Source: Acanthococcus lagerstroemiae
Lineage: Eukaryota > Arthropoda > Insecta > Hemiptera > Eriococcidae
DNA: 64,000 nucleotides
Direction: 5' to 3'
NCBI GenBank assembly: GCA_031841125.1
Contig: CM063106.1
Location: 42,769,806-42,833,805 of the forward strand
Shown: piece by piece, positions 1-9,915 of the stretch
Position numbering within the stretch: position 1 is the first letter of the stretch
Layout: each line of letters opens with the position of its first letter
The notes under the pieces: model-generated
What the model was told of the DNA's origin: nothing
Database searches by the model: none
The model's input: the letters and a program-made list of their open reading frames with translations, nothing else
Made by a program: the position numbers and the translations under genes

Positions 1-1
1 G

Positions 2-1678
2 CGAAACCCAGGTGTTTTAAGAGCAGGCAAACAACTGACAATTGATCTAAAAAACAAAAAAGACAGAAAGGTAACGAATAGGGCGGAAATTATACAAGTT
101 GCCACGGAATTCTATAAGGAACTTTATAGCCTCCCAGAAGGGAGATCAATTAATAATAACACAGACAGTGAGGAAGAGCGACAGGTAGACGAACCAATTC
201 TAGCAATTTTAAATCATGAAGTTGAAATAGTACTGAAAAATCTGAAAATTGGTAAGGCACCAGGTCCTGATGGAATTCAAAATAGTACCTTGAAGGAATT
301 CTCAGAAGCTCTGATTGGCCCTCTAACTATTGTATTCAACAGAATACTAGAGGAGGGAACAATCCCAAGTCAGTGGAAGGAGGCAGAAATCATTTTAATA
401 CACAAGAAAGGTGATAAAAATCAAATAAACAACTATCGGCCAATTAGCCTTTCCTCTAACATTAGTAAAGCATTCATGAAAATAATAAAAAATCGAATCT
501 ATTCACAGCTGGATAGCGCTCAGCCAGTCGAGCAAGCTGGCTTTCGCAAAGGATATGCAACATCTGACCATATTCACACAATAAACCAAATTATTGAAAA
601 AGCAAACTCGTACCAATTGGAAGTTAACCTGATTTTCGTAGACTTTTGCAAAGCTTTTGACACGGTAGATCGAAATTATTTATGGGAGGCGCTGGATGAG
701 CAAGGGGTGAATAAAAATATTATAAAAATTCTGGAAAAATTTTACATGGGCTCGAAAGCATGTGTGAATATGGACAGAGCAGGGCCATCATTTGAAATAG
801 AACGAGGCGTGAAACAAGGTGACCCCCTGTCCCCATATTTATTCAATGCACTTTTGGAACACATATTTAGAAAATTAAACTGGGAGGAAAAAGGGGTCAA
901 AATTAATGGACAAAAACTAAACCACTTAAGATTCGCGGACGATATTGTATTAATAAGTGGGGACAGGGGAGAACTACAAGGAATGCTCGGTGGGCTGATA
1001 ATAGAAAGCAAGAAGGCAGGCTTAGAGATAAATATTTCCAACACCAAGGAGGTTAAAATTGTAGCTGAGAGTGTAATCTTGGAGCAGGTCACAGAATATA
1101 CCTATCTGGGACAAATTATCTCATTCCACGATAAAATGGGTAAAGAGATCGAAAAGAGAATTAGCCAAGCTTGGAAAGGGTACTGGTCGCTGAGAACAAT
1201 TTTCAAAAGTAATATGAACATCTATTCAAAAGCAAGAATGCTAGAAGCATGTATCATGCCTAGTATGTCGTATGGGGCACAAACATGGTCTCTCACGGCA
1301 GCTCAAACGGAACGCTTAGTAACTACTCAAAGAAGCATGGAAAGAAGTATGTTAGGGATCAAAAAATCGGATAAAATTAGAAACAATATAATTCGTGGAG
1401 AAACAAAATGTAAAGGAATAATTAGGACAATCAAATTACTCAAAATGAAATACGCAGGACATCTAGCGAGGATGGACGAAAAAAGATGGTGTAGAAGGGT
1501 CACGTTTTGGGTCCCATACGACAATACAAGGAGACCGGGTAGACCTAATACCAGCTGGGTAGGGGAAATAATAGGAAGGGTGGGTTTACCTTGGCAAGGA
1601 GTGGCACAAAATCGAAACATGTGGCGCAAAGTGGGGGAGGCCTATGCCCGCGATATGGGGGCTCGGTATGAGGCATAA
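2..1678 (+). CDS. RTE-type LINE ORF2, reverse transcriptase part (5' end outside window)
   Basis: The reading frame is open without a stop from base 2 to the TAA at 1676-1678, so the protein starts left of the window. Any internal start, such as the TTG at 290, is only the edge of the open frame. In-window codons 84-92 read GKAPGPDGI, the entry motif of LINE reverse transcriptases. YRPISL follows near codon 145, then AGFRKGY, the palm motif DFCKAFDTVD, GVKQGDPLSPYLFN, and the catalytic box FADD at codons 311-314. The C-terminal part carries GHLARM and RRPGRP, common in RTE-like elements. The protein would nick target DNA with an upstream endonuclease (not in view) and reverse-transcribe the element RNA. 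This is the only LINE frame in the window that looks uninterrupted, so it may be recent. RTE is my clade call from motif pattern; a close sister clade is possible. Confidence 0.9.
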   Translation, partial: RNPGVLRAGKQLTIDLKNKKDRKVTNRAEIIQVATEFYKELYSLPEGRSINNNTDSEEERQVDEPILAILNHEVEIVLKNLKIGKAPGPDGIQNSTLKEFSEALIGPLTIVFNRILEEGTIPSQWKEAEIILIHKKGDKNQINNYRPISLSSNISKAFMKIIKNRIYSQLDSAQPVEQAGFRKGYATSDHIHTINQIIEKANSYQLEVNLIFVDFCKAFDTVDRNYLWEALDEQGVNKNIIKILEKFYMGSKACVNMDRAGPSFEIERGVKQGDPLSPYLFNALLEHIFRKLNWEEKGVKINGQKLNHLRFADDIVLISGDRGELQGMLGGLIIESKKAGLEINISNTKEVKIVAESVILEQVTEYTYLGQIISFHDKMGKEIEKRISQAWKGYWSLRTIFKSNMNIYSKARMLEACIMPSMSYGAQTWSLTAAQTERLVTTQRSMERSMLGIKKSDKIRNNIIRGETKCKGIIRTIKLLKMKYAGHLARMDEKRWCRRVTFWVPYDNTRRPGRPNTSWVGEIIGRVGLPWQGVAQNRNMWRKVGEAYARDMGARYEA

Positions 1679-1831
1679 ATCAACAAAGGAAGATTTTAGT
1701 TACTTTTACTTTGTAATTTACTATACAATATCGCTTCTTTTGTTTTCTTTTGATAAAGTACCATTTATTTGTAATTATGTACCTCATACCGTATAATAAA
1801 GGCTATTGATTGATTGATTGATTGATTGAAA
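1679..1831 (+). mobile_element. 3' UTR and (TTGA)n tail of the RTE-type LINE
   Basis: A short AT-rich stretch follows the stop codon, with AATAAA near 1795. It ends in a tetranucleotide run of ATTG/TTGA units at about 1805-1829. Very short 3' UTRs ending in simple tandem repeats instead of long poly-A are typical of RTE elements. The Tigger sequence begins directly after the tail, so the LINE probably inserted into an existing Tigger copy whose 5' part lies left of the window. Confidence 0.75.
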
Positions 1832-2989
1832 ACCATTTCCCATGATTTATCGGGCCAACAAGAAAGCGTGGATAACAGCAGAGATATTTTCTGAATGGCT
1901 TCGCTCGTTAGATTTGGACATGAAAAGACAGAACGGAAAAATCCTCATGTTCGTGGATAACTGCTTCGCGCACACCCATGTTCCTGATCTTACAAATGTG
2001 AAAGTCGAATTCCTGCCGCCCAACACGACTTCTAAACTCCAGCCCCTCGACCAGGGAATCATTCAAAATTTTAAAGTTAAATGCGTCTGGTTGGCCGAGT
2101 GGATAGCGCATTGGTCTCGGAACCTGGAGATCCCGGGTTCGAGCCCACGTAGCAACTCGCCAGATTTCGACCTAGGCCGGTTTTTCGGCGAGAAGAAGGC
2201 TAAGACGGCCCTAACAGCCTCCCCGACGTATCTGAAGTAATGCTCGAAAGGGTGGATTCCAGGGTTCGGGTTGAGAGAAATTAGAAAAAGAGGAGAGAAA
2301 TTGTCCTACAATTGATAGATTCGATTGATCAAGGACGGGAGCACAAAATTTTCCTCTTAGAGGCAATGACCATAGCTGATAAATCCTGGAAAATGGTTAC
2401 ACCGTCGACCATTCAAAATTGCTTCAGAGTTTGTGGCTTCAAAAAGTGTGGGCAGGAGTCACAACCCGATGCGGAGAGGGAAGCAATCGTTGCAGACGCC
2501 CAATGGGGTCTTTTCTAGTGCCTCAGAACGACGACAATCCAGTTGCTTTCATGGACTTCGTCGCAGTGGATCAAGACGTTGCTGTTGTGGAGACGTTTTC
2601 AGAAGATATGCTATTCTGGCAGGAGAAGAAGAGGAAATGGATGAAGCTGTCCAGGACGATGAAGAAGAGCCCATCCATCCAGTGACTTTTAAACAAGCGA
2701 AAATCAGATTAAACCATGTGCGCCATTTCTTAGCAACGGTTGAGGGGGGACAACGTATTCCAGGCTCTTCACACTCTCGACGTAGCACTAATAATTTGAC
2801 GCAAAAAAGATCACTGACTTTTTTCAATCCAATTAATTTTATTCATAAGCAATGAATTTTGAGAACCTCCACAATTCGTATTTTTCTTACTTTGACCCTC
2901 CACAGTTCGTACTTCTCATAATTCGTATATCTCTATAATTCGTACAAAACGCCTGGTCCCTTGAAATACGAATTATCGAGAGTCGACTG
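1832..2989 (+). pseudogene. pogo/Tigger-type DDE transposase remnant, split by a SINE
   Basis: The frame from about 1842 encodes a DDE-superfamily segment. It includes KANKKAW-like RANKKAW, the catalytic FVDNCFAH (second Asp) and LPPNTTSKLQPLDQGII (third Asp), a block characteristic of pogo/Tigger/jerky transposases. The frame is broken at about 2083 by a SINE and resumes near 2290 (REIVLQLIDSID, then WKMVTPSTIQNCFRVCGF). It continues in shifted frames to about 2700 (DFVAVDQDV). The right end at 2960-2989 closes with CGAATTATCGAGAGTCGACTG followed by TA, as expected for a pogo-type inverted terminus with a TA target site. The N-terminal HTH domain and left terminus are missing. It cannot encode a working transposase. 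Confidence 0.85.
2083..2283 (+). mobile_element. tRNA-derived SINE, copy 1
   Basis: The head contains a pol III A box (TGGCCGAGTGG) and B box (GGTTCGAGCCC) about 40 bases apart, as in a tRNA gene. The tRNA-like part is followed by an unrelated body that recurs in inverted orientation at 6598-6795, including CGCCAGATTTCGACCTAGGC, GCCTCCCCGACGT and ATGCTCGAAAG. It interrupts the Tigger transposase frame. A tRNA gene is unlikely because the 3' half does not close an acceptor stem and the body is repeated. The exact ends and target-site duplication are unclear. Confidence 0.8.
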
Positions 2990-3001
2990 TATTTGTATGT
3001 A

Positions 3002-3516
3002 CAGTAAAATCTGTATCAGCCGGAACTCGCTGGGACTGAAAAAATTCCGCCCACAGAATTCCGCCCACAAGAAAATTTGTGCAAGCCGGAAAGTTCCGGC
3101 TTGATTTTTCCCCCCTTTATTCTTCCTTTCTTTATTTCTTTGCAAGCTTGATACATACATTATAAACTAGGCAAGCACACATACAGTAGTTAATAATCGT
3201 ATGTACTAGTATTTTGCAGTTATTTTCGGAAAAAATCTCCCAGTCTTTGACTGATATATTTAACGAAATTCTAAATACTAGAAAAATTTCTAAACAATGG
3301 CTGATAGCTGTTGAATCAGTACATGTATTTTCCGGCCTAGCCATTTCAAAATGGTAATTTTTATCATTCACCTTTTCCGTTTCCGCGTAAGACGAATTCC
3401 GGCTTATACAAAAAAATTTACACATAAACTCCATAAGAACTGCCGGGACTTTTTCTTTTTTCCGTCATGGACGGATTTCCGCTTAGTACGGATTCCAGCT
3501 CACGCAGATTTTACAG
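3002..3516. mobile_element. MITE-like element with about 27-bp inverted termini
   Basis: The left end CAGTAAAATCTGTATCAGCC and the reverse complement of the right end (CTGTAAAATCTGCGTGAGCT) match closely and continue with GGAACTC / GGAATCC. The interior is non-coding and contains several variants of CCGGAA and TTCCGCCCAC. Such termini resemble pogo/Tigger-derived non-autonomous elements. TA precedes the left end, but the right flank is AATA, so the target duplication is not clean. It lies directly after the Tigger right terminus. Confidence 0.6.
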
Positions 3517-3614
3517 AATAGCTCAATGAAATTACAATCATTTAGGCGGAATTATCTCCGGTGAGACCAAATCTTTTTATAGTGGGATATAGATTTCTTT
3601 ACCGTTAAGTAATA

Positions 3615-4476
3615 AGTAGAACCACTGTCCCCAACTCTATTCAATATTGCTTTGGAAGAAATTTTTGTAACATGAATTGGGAGGAAAGGGAGATAAATAT
3701 TAATGGGAAAAAATTATCTAACTTATGATTTGCAGATGATGAGGTTATTTTTGCAAACACAAAAGAGGAATTAAAGGAAATGTAAGGCGAACTGCACAGC
3801 TCCAGTAAATTTCCCGGTTTGGTATTGAATACGAACAAAACAAATATTCTATCAAATATATTATATGACACAAATATAAAAATTAATAATCAAACAATCC
3901 CCCAAGTACCAGAGGTAATATATCTGGGACAAATACTTTCATTTGAAAATCGATACGAAAAAGAGGTAGAAAGAAAAATAAAGCTAAGGTGGAGCAATTT
4001 TTGGTCATTACGAAAAATTTTTAAAAACAATTACTCAACAAAGTTAAAATCGAGAGTATTCAGTATGTGCACCATTCCAAACATAAATTACGGATCTCAA
4101 ACTTGTGCGTTAAGACAAATAGACAAAAACAGGTTACAAACTACACAGAACAAAATGGAAAAATCACTCTTGAAGTTAAGACAAAAATCTAGAATTAGAA
4201 TAGAAAAAAGGAAAAAAATAGGTAAGAGCAACAAAAACATAGTGGAGGAATGCCTATATCGTAAGTGGGATTGGGCAAGCCATTTAGCAAGAATAAAAGA
4301 AGATAACTGGGGTAAAAGAGTAACCTTTTGGGTTTTGAGACATAAGAAGCGCAGTCAAGTTCGGCAAATGAGGAGATGGATGGTCTGATGATTTTTTTGG
4401 TTTACTGGGGCACAAAACGTTCCATAGGGTAGCCCAATGCAGGTCCGAATGGAACAGGCTGAGGTCGGCTTTCGCC
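3615..4476 (+). pseudogene. Degenerate RTE-type LINE fragment (RT palm to C-terminus)
   Basis: Translation with several stops and shifts recovers PLSPTLFNIALEEIF, then WEER, ING and a palm box FADD with a stop just before it. An open stretch at 3819-4388 resembles the C-terminal part of the ORF at the left edge: YLGQILSF, YGSQTCALRQI, ASHLARI, KRVTFWV. A trailing frame to about 4476 matches the end of such ORFs (AQCRSEWNRL). Stops at 3726, 3782 and 4386 show it is dead. It is truncated at its 5' side, as is usual for LINE copies, and is followed by AT-rich sequence with AATAAA near 4560. Confidence 0.85.
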
Positions 4477-4751
4477 TAAAAGGGCAACAAGTATTTTTAA
4501 GTATAAATTATACAAATACTTCTAAGTATAAACTGTAAAATTTGTTATATTGGAAAGCATAATAAATAAATTAAAAAATAAGTAGAACGTGATAATATTT
4601 TTAATATCTTACTATTCGCTCAGTTTAGTGTGATTCTGATTTCTTCAACGTTAATATTGTTATTAAATGGGCAAAATATCACTTTCTCGTGATTGGTATT
4701 TTTTAAGCGTTTTTTCCTATTTCTTGTAGTGTGTGGTTAATTCTATCCTGA

Positions 4752-5070
4752 ATTTAAATATGCGGGCCATCTTGCCAGACGATCCAACTCGAAATGGAAT
4801 AAGAGGGTAACATTTTGGACTCCTCAAAGAAAACGCAAACCAGGGAGGTCAGTGGCGTGATGGGCAGACGAGATTTGTTTGATGGCCGACTCAAACTGGT
4901 TCTCTATAGCCAAAAACAGGGGGAAATGGTCTGAATTGATCAAGGCTCATGCCCAAAAATGGGCTATCCGAGTGCTGAGCCTATGGCGACGCGGATTCAC
5001 CCGCCTGTCGATATTAAATGTAGTGTACAGTTACATAAGAGACACTGACTTGTAATCCTAATAATAAAAA
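4752..5070 (+). pseudogene. 3'-end fragment of a second RTE-like LINE family
   Basis: Translation gives YAGHLARRS, KRVTFWTPQRKRKPGRSV, a stop, then WADEICLMADSNW and WSELIKAHAQKWA. This is the terminal part of an RTE-like ORF2, followed by a short 3' UTR. It differs in detail from the two preceding copies and is closer to the fragment at 30095-30345 (KKWAELSTSYAQKWA). Only about 320 bases remain. Confidence 0.75.
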
Positions 5071-6119
5071 ATGAGAATTTTCAATTGGTTGGGCTCACGG
5101 GAGCCTTAGAGGATAGAAGCACCTATCGCTCGCCAAAAAGGGTTGGGCATACGTCTGAAATTTCGCATATCAAGTTTCAGCCATACCCGGTTACTACAGC
5201 CTCCGACAGCTCTTTTATGAAACCGTTAGCATCACCCCTCCCCCTCCAGTATGTGACGTGTCACTGTTCTGAACGCTACACTAAAAAATAGCTTAGCACT
5301 TAACGCGTTAATCTGAAGGCGAATTAGTGAATGGGAAGGTTGAGTGTTAGAATGGAATGAAATGACCGATTAGCGCTCCGGCAGGAAGTTATAATCCGAG
5401 TTATCGAAATGTCGCGAGGCAAAAGACAGGAAGAATGCAAAATGCGAGCGTAAAACGAGACATGGAACAGGCTGTCCGGAAATTACCGACGGAACGTCGA
5501 CGAAATATTCGCTCTATTTAGAACACAATATCGCGATTTTTCCGCAAGATTTCTCACATTTCACGCGAGTTCTCTGTCTCCGAAATAACGTTTTTTCGCG
5601 AGTGAGGAAGTTCTTGCGCACGAAGCGTGTCGAGCGTACGACTTTTTTCCACCGCGTAATAACTCCACTGACTGAACTAATTCCGCAAGTTCATTCGATT
5701 ACAAGGCGTTTTTCATCTATTTGAAAGGTACGAGCCGAGTCGGTATACTTCAGCTTTTTTGCGCCGAGAAAGTGATAGTTCACCGAACGCGAGTATTTCG
5801 AGTTTCGCTCTCACTTCGTCGATTCGTTCAAATAGCTAACGATACTCAAAGAGAGTAAATTTTGCGAAATTTATCGTCGAGATCAACGACCAAATTTGAG
5901 TCTCCCATCTATAATTAACTTCGAAGCTAACACTGCTTCTTTAGTACCTCTAGTTTTTTTGTTGTTTTTTTTTGTCCAAACTGATCATCTCAATTCTGCA
6001 TCTGTTCTATTCTCAATTCTCCTATAAATTCTCCAAGTTAATACTTTTGACGTATGCGAAAGAAAACTAATGGTTCGATAATTTTTCACACCTATCTGCC
6101 TCTGCTTTTTTTGGTATAG
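5071..6119. other. Unrecognised non-coding stretch
   Basis: No domain, RNA gene or clear repeat was found. The part from 5390 to 5900 is richer in CG dinucleotides (several TCGCGA and GCGAG) than its surroundings. That could be a less methylated or formerly regulatory segment, but nothing in the sequence identifies a promoter. Confidence 0.4.
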
Positions 6120-6597
6120 TTAAAAGTTAAAATAGCACTCTTTGTAAAATCCTTGCATTTCCCCTTTATCATAAATATAACATACTAATTTGTACAATTT
6201 ATCAAGCACATATTCTCTCAAGTTTTGTAATAAATCAGCTGATATCTCATCCAATCGTGGAGCTTGTTCTTTCTTTAAATCCTTCAATGCTTTGTCATAT
6301 TCACATCTTAAAATAAGGTCTTCCCTCTCATTTTCTTTCATATCTCCATCCCGCTCCATTCTTATCTCTTCATCCCCATTATTACTATATAGTCCTTCTA
6401 CATATACTCCCATCTTTTCATTTTTCCTACAGTTGTGTATGTAGGCGCTTCCTCCTTATTTGGTTTATTACTTACCTTCTTCCCACTTTCTCCAAACTCC
6501 ATTTTTACTTTTCTGTCTGCCAAGTCTATTTGTCCTTTATTCATAAATTCTTGTACCTCAACACTTTTTCCTTCAACCATTTCTATTTCTTTTCTAA
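6120..6597 (-). pseudogene. LINE fragment, start of reverse transcriptase (minus strand)
   Basis: On the minus strand the translation ends with ALKDLKKEQAPRLDEI, then ADLLQNLREYVLDKLYKLV. This fits the RT entry motif LK-GKAPG-DEI-AELL of many LINEs, with the glycine positions altered. The preceding linker (VEVQEFMNKGQIDLADRKVK) is also LINE-like. The copy continues on the other side of a SINE and a MULE at 8456-8700. The clade is not determinable from this portion. Confidence 0.65.
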
Positions 6598-6795
6598 TTT
6601 GCTCTCAACCCGAGCCCTCGAATCCGCTCTTTCGAGCATTACCTCAGAGACGTCGGGGAGGCTGCTAAGGCCGTCTTAGCCCTCTTCACTGCTGGCCGAA
6701 AAACCAGCCTAGGTCGAAATCTGGCGATTTGCTACGTGAGATCGCACCCGGGAGCTCCGGATTCCGAGAGCAATGAGCTATCCACTCAGGTACAT
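6598..6795 (-). mobile_element. tRNA-derived SINE, copy 2 (inverted)
   Basis: Reverse complemented, this stretch follows the SINE at 2083-2283 almost base for base. It has GAGTGGATAGC, TCTCGGAA, CCCGGGT, CACGTAGCAA, CGCCAGATTTCGACCTAGGC, GGTTTTTCGGC, GCTAAGACGGC, CCTCCCCGACGT and ATGCTCGAAAG. Its A-box side is damaged (CCTGAGTGG in place of GCCGAGTGG). It lies between the LINE and the MULE terminus, so it inserted at or near one of their edges. Confidence 0.8.
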
Positions 6796-6796
6796 A

Positions 6797-8437
6797 TCAT
6801 TTGCGGAAATCCTAGTCCCGCAATTGTCCACTTGCGTCCCAAACACGCCATTTTAGCACATTTGCGTCCGACGGAAAAGGAGATAGATGGTTCAATTGCG
6901 TCCGATGGAAAAGCGAATAAATAGTCGAATTGCGTCCGAAGACGAAAATGAAAAAATTGTGTAATTACATCCCGAGTCATACGAAATATACCTCAAATAT
7001 TACAACTTAACCGTAGCATAAATGAACTTATTTGTTGCGGCTATGAGTACGTACAAACTTTTTCTTTGGCTGAAAATTTTGGGCCAGCGCCTTGACAAAT
7101 GCGTAACGATCGACGACGCCGTCGTCCAACTTCTTCATTTCATCCGCTATCACTTTCTGCTTCGGATGTACAGTAACCTTCGGTGGGTTCTGCATTTGAA
7201 GATACGAGAGGTTCTGTATTTCCAGTAACACGTCCACCAAAATAAAAATGTGGGGATGCGCGTGGTAGAACATTCGATTAAGTTTGCTATAGAACGTTTC
7301 GCACGCATTTGTAGTTCTGATGCTCTCAGCGTCGTACGCCGCCCACGTTGTGGGAGGAAAGATACCCGCCACATACGTATCGTACATGTAATCAGCAAAC
7401 TCAAGGATTCGGGAATCGGTTGGCAAGTTCGGGTGGAAATCCATAAGGAGGCAGTCCTCCACTTCTTCCGGTTTCAGAAAAGGTAGGCCGAAGAAGGACC
7501 TTAAGAACGCTCCGTCGCTGGTACGCCTCCGGTCTACTCGCTGAAGACCTAAGGACTGAATATGACGGTACCACGACTGTCCTAAATGGAATCGACATCC
7601 AAGAAGAGTACTTTGTGGCCAAACTTTGTGAATCAATTACGGCTCAATGAACACCGGACGGAACTCGTACATGTCAAAACAAGTTCGTGCCGGACGGAAT
7701 CGACACATCTTTTCGATTTACACTCGGACGCAATGCATGCATCTAAATTTTGCCGGGAACGCAACTGGCCACCAGCCGTATTGTATTGCTATCATTTGCG
7801 GCAACTAAATTCATGGTGATGTTGATGTACAGAGAACCAAGTGGAGATTGCGATAGTACTGTATGATAGTATGTTGCCTTTAGTCATGGTGTATGGACAA
7901 AAATCTTCAAGAATTTATAAGAATTATAAATTTTTCTCTTCTCCATAACCAGCGCAGAGGTCACTCCGTTTGGCGATTATCTCGTTGACACATATATTGA
8001 CACAGGTTCCACTTTTCCTCCAGCATCCTCCATATTTACTGTACCCCACCACTACCAACGGCGGATACTTTTCATCGTCACTTTAAACAGCACTTCACGT
8101 CACCGCATCCAAATATCCATCTTCTCTCGCACACCTTACTCGAACATCAATGTGATATATATGTTAAGATGCAGACAACGCAGCCTGGACGAAAGCGTTT
8201 AAAAGCTGTAAAGAAAATGGATACCATAGCCACCATTTGGGAATCATTTGTTGACGGTAATATGCCGGTGGATACCTGAAACAAGCTAAACCTACGTAAT
8301 TTCGAAAATGTATTTTTCTGCAATTGTAAGTTTTGTTTTCTGCATATGCAAAGTATTTTTTCCCGCAAATGAAATCTTATGTTATCTGCAAATGACTTAC
8401 TGATTTCCGCAAATGATACACTGATTCCCGCAAATGA
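6797..8437 (-). mobile_element. MULE (Mutator-like) element remnant
   Basis: TCATTTGCGGAAATC at 6797-6811 is repeated as an exact reverse complement at 8402-8416 and nearly again at 8423-8437. These short inverted ends enclose a minus-strand MULE transposase remnant. Subterminal sequence on both sides is rich in variants of TTTGCG / CGCAAA and of GCGTCCGACGGA. The sequence outside belongs to one LINE on both sides, so this block looks inserted into that LINE. Confidence 0.6.
7028..7636 (-). pseudogene. MULE transposase, C-terminal portion
   Basis: The 202-codon open stretch contains GCRFHLGQSWYRHIQSLGL, which carries the His of the MULE domain. It also has FFGLPFLKPEEVED, FPPTTWAAYDAES and RTTNACETFYSKLNRMFYHA. 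These match the order of the C-terminal half of MULE transposases, often linked to FLYWCH zinc fingers in insects. The N-terminal half with the first catalytic acids is missing upstream of 7636, so this is a truncated relic. Function in the intact family is cut-and-paste transposition. Confidence 0.75.
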
Positions 8438-8455
8438 AAGACACCGATCCACTCG

Positions 8456-8700
8456 GCCAATGTGCCTTTTTATACTCTCTCTTTATTTCATTCTTTAGCC
8501 TTTGATAAGCTCCTACCCTTTACATTTTATATTTTCTTCGTTCACCCATCTTTTTGAGAATTTCCTCCTCCATCCATACTTTCTTTTCTTCTTCCTTAGT
8601 TTTCCCTAAATTTTCTTCTGCTGATTTTAATGTTCCCTCCTCTATTTCACTCCACTGTTCCTCTGCACTTTTAACTTCCTGTATTTTTTTCAGCCTCTAA
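8456..8700 (-). pseudogene. Second part of the minus-strand LINE interrupted by the MULE/SINE block
   Basis: On the minus strand the translation reads KIQEVKSAEEQWSEIEEG, then KKVWMEEEILKKMGE. This is the endonuclease-RT linker typical of LINEs (W-x-KK-WFDEE region). It runs to 8456 with YQRLKNEIKREYKKAH and picks up again at 6597. Stops show it is inactive. Confidence 0.55.
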
Positions 8701-9339
8701 TCCTAATAGAATCTCCTCGTGACATTTCATCCATCAAATATTACTTCTTTCCGCGGCTAATTCGATTTCGTATTCCCTCGTTTCAAGGGCGATCCATAGA
8801 TTTGTTCGAAACCGTAACAGCAAATTCAAATGGATATAAAGATTCGACTCTCAATAGAGCAGCACGTCTATAGAACAGCATAGTATCCCAGAATCTCCAA
8901 ATCGACATACTTTTCCTAAATCGTGAACAATTTCAAAACGAGGTAGCAAAAATAATAGAAGACCCAACTTTCAAATCCTAAATTCTTCATCATCTACGTA
9001 AAAAACACTTTAGCAGAAAATTGTGGACGGGATAATCACTAAACTGGATGCATACTTCTGGCTCTCGGGGGGAGGGGGTGGCGACCTTCGGTAATTTCCT
9101 ATTTTCAGTTACTTTCATTATCTTTCATTATTTTTTATTTCATATTACTTCATCTTATTCTTATTTTTATTTATTTAATCTTTTTAATACTTTTTGTTTT
9201 TATCTTTTATTTCTTTTTCATATTCTGTTCTCGCATATTCTTACTATACCTCCTTCTGTAATTGGCTGTGATGCTATTGAATGTGAGGGGGGGTGTCTAA
9301 TGCGATAGTTGATATTAAACATAAAAAAATCATACTTTG
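8701..9339. other. Unrecognised AT-rich stretch
   Basis: No coding signal was recognised. A run of G-rich sequence at 9063-9080 and pyrimidine-rich low-complexity sequence at 9110-9230 are visible. The 86-codon open frame beginning at 9048 is mostly low-complexity Phe/Leu and is not believable as a gene. Confidence 0.4.
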
Positions 9340-9915
9340 ATACGCGTTCAATTTTTTAATCTAAATCAGTTTTCTCACTTTGATTGGGAAAATATTGAAT
9401 TTGTGGTCCAAATCAGAGCTAGATTAGATATCTGGTACGATATTCATAATCAAAATCCCCCCCCCCAAAAAAAAAATATCTATTAAAAAAATTGATACTT
9501 TCTTCGGTTTTTAAACCAACTTAATTTTGACCCATTATGGTATTTTGGGTCCGAAATTCGGATTTATGGCATCCGAATTGTAAATACAATAGATACTCAG
9601 AATCAGCGACCCAAAAAACTCCTATTTTGACAGCCGGTTCAAATTTTCAAGCCAATTGCATTTTACTCATTACGGGTTCAAAATTTAAATGTTTGTGTTC
9701 GAATCGGAGCCGAATCAAAAATGTGTTGCCGTAATCGGAATCAGTGGCCCAGGAAACCTGTAATTTGATACTTTGTTCAAACTTTTAAGCCAATTTAATT
9801 TAGCCCATTTTGGGTAAAAATTTAGATACTGGGGTCCAAACTGGGGCCGGATCAAAAATCTGATACGATATTCGAAACCAGTAACCCAAGAAACTCCTCT
9901 AACGATTTTTTATCT
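9340..9915 (+). repeat. Diverged tandem repeat, unit roughly 160-190 bp
   Basis: Phrases recur in the same order about three to four times. Examples are GACCCAAAAAACTCC (9605), GGCCCAGGAAACCTG (9745) and AACCCAAGAAACTCC (9885). TTCAAG/TTTAAGCCAATT, AGCCCATTTTGGGT and GATCAAAAATCTGATACGATATTC recur likewise. Units are strongly diverged, and mononucleotide runs of C and A sit at 9460-9480. Confidence 0.5.

Noticed and set aside
2083..2160. Functional tRNA gene
   Set aside because: A and B boxes are present, but no closing acceptor stem follows. The downstream body is shared with another copy at 6598-6795, so this is a SINE head.
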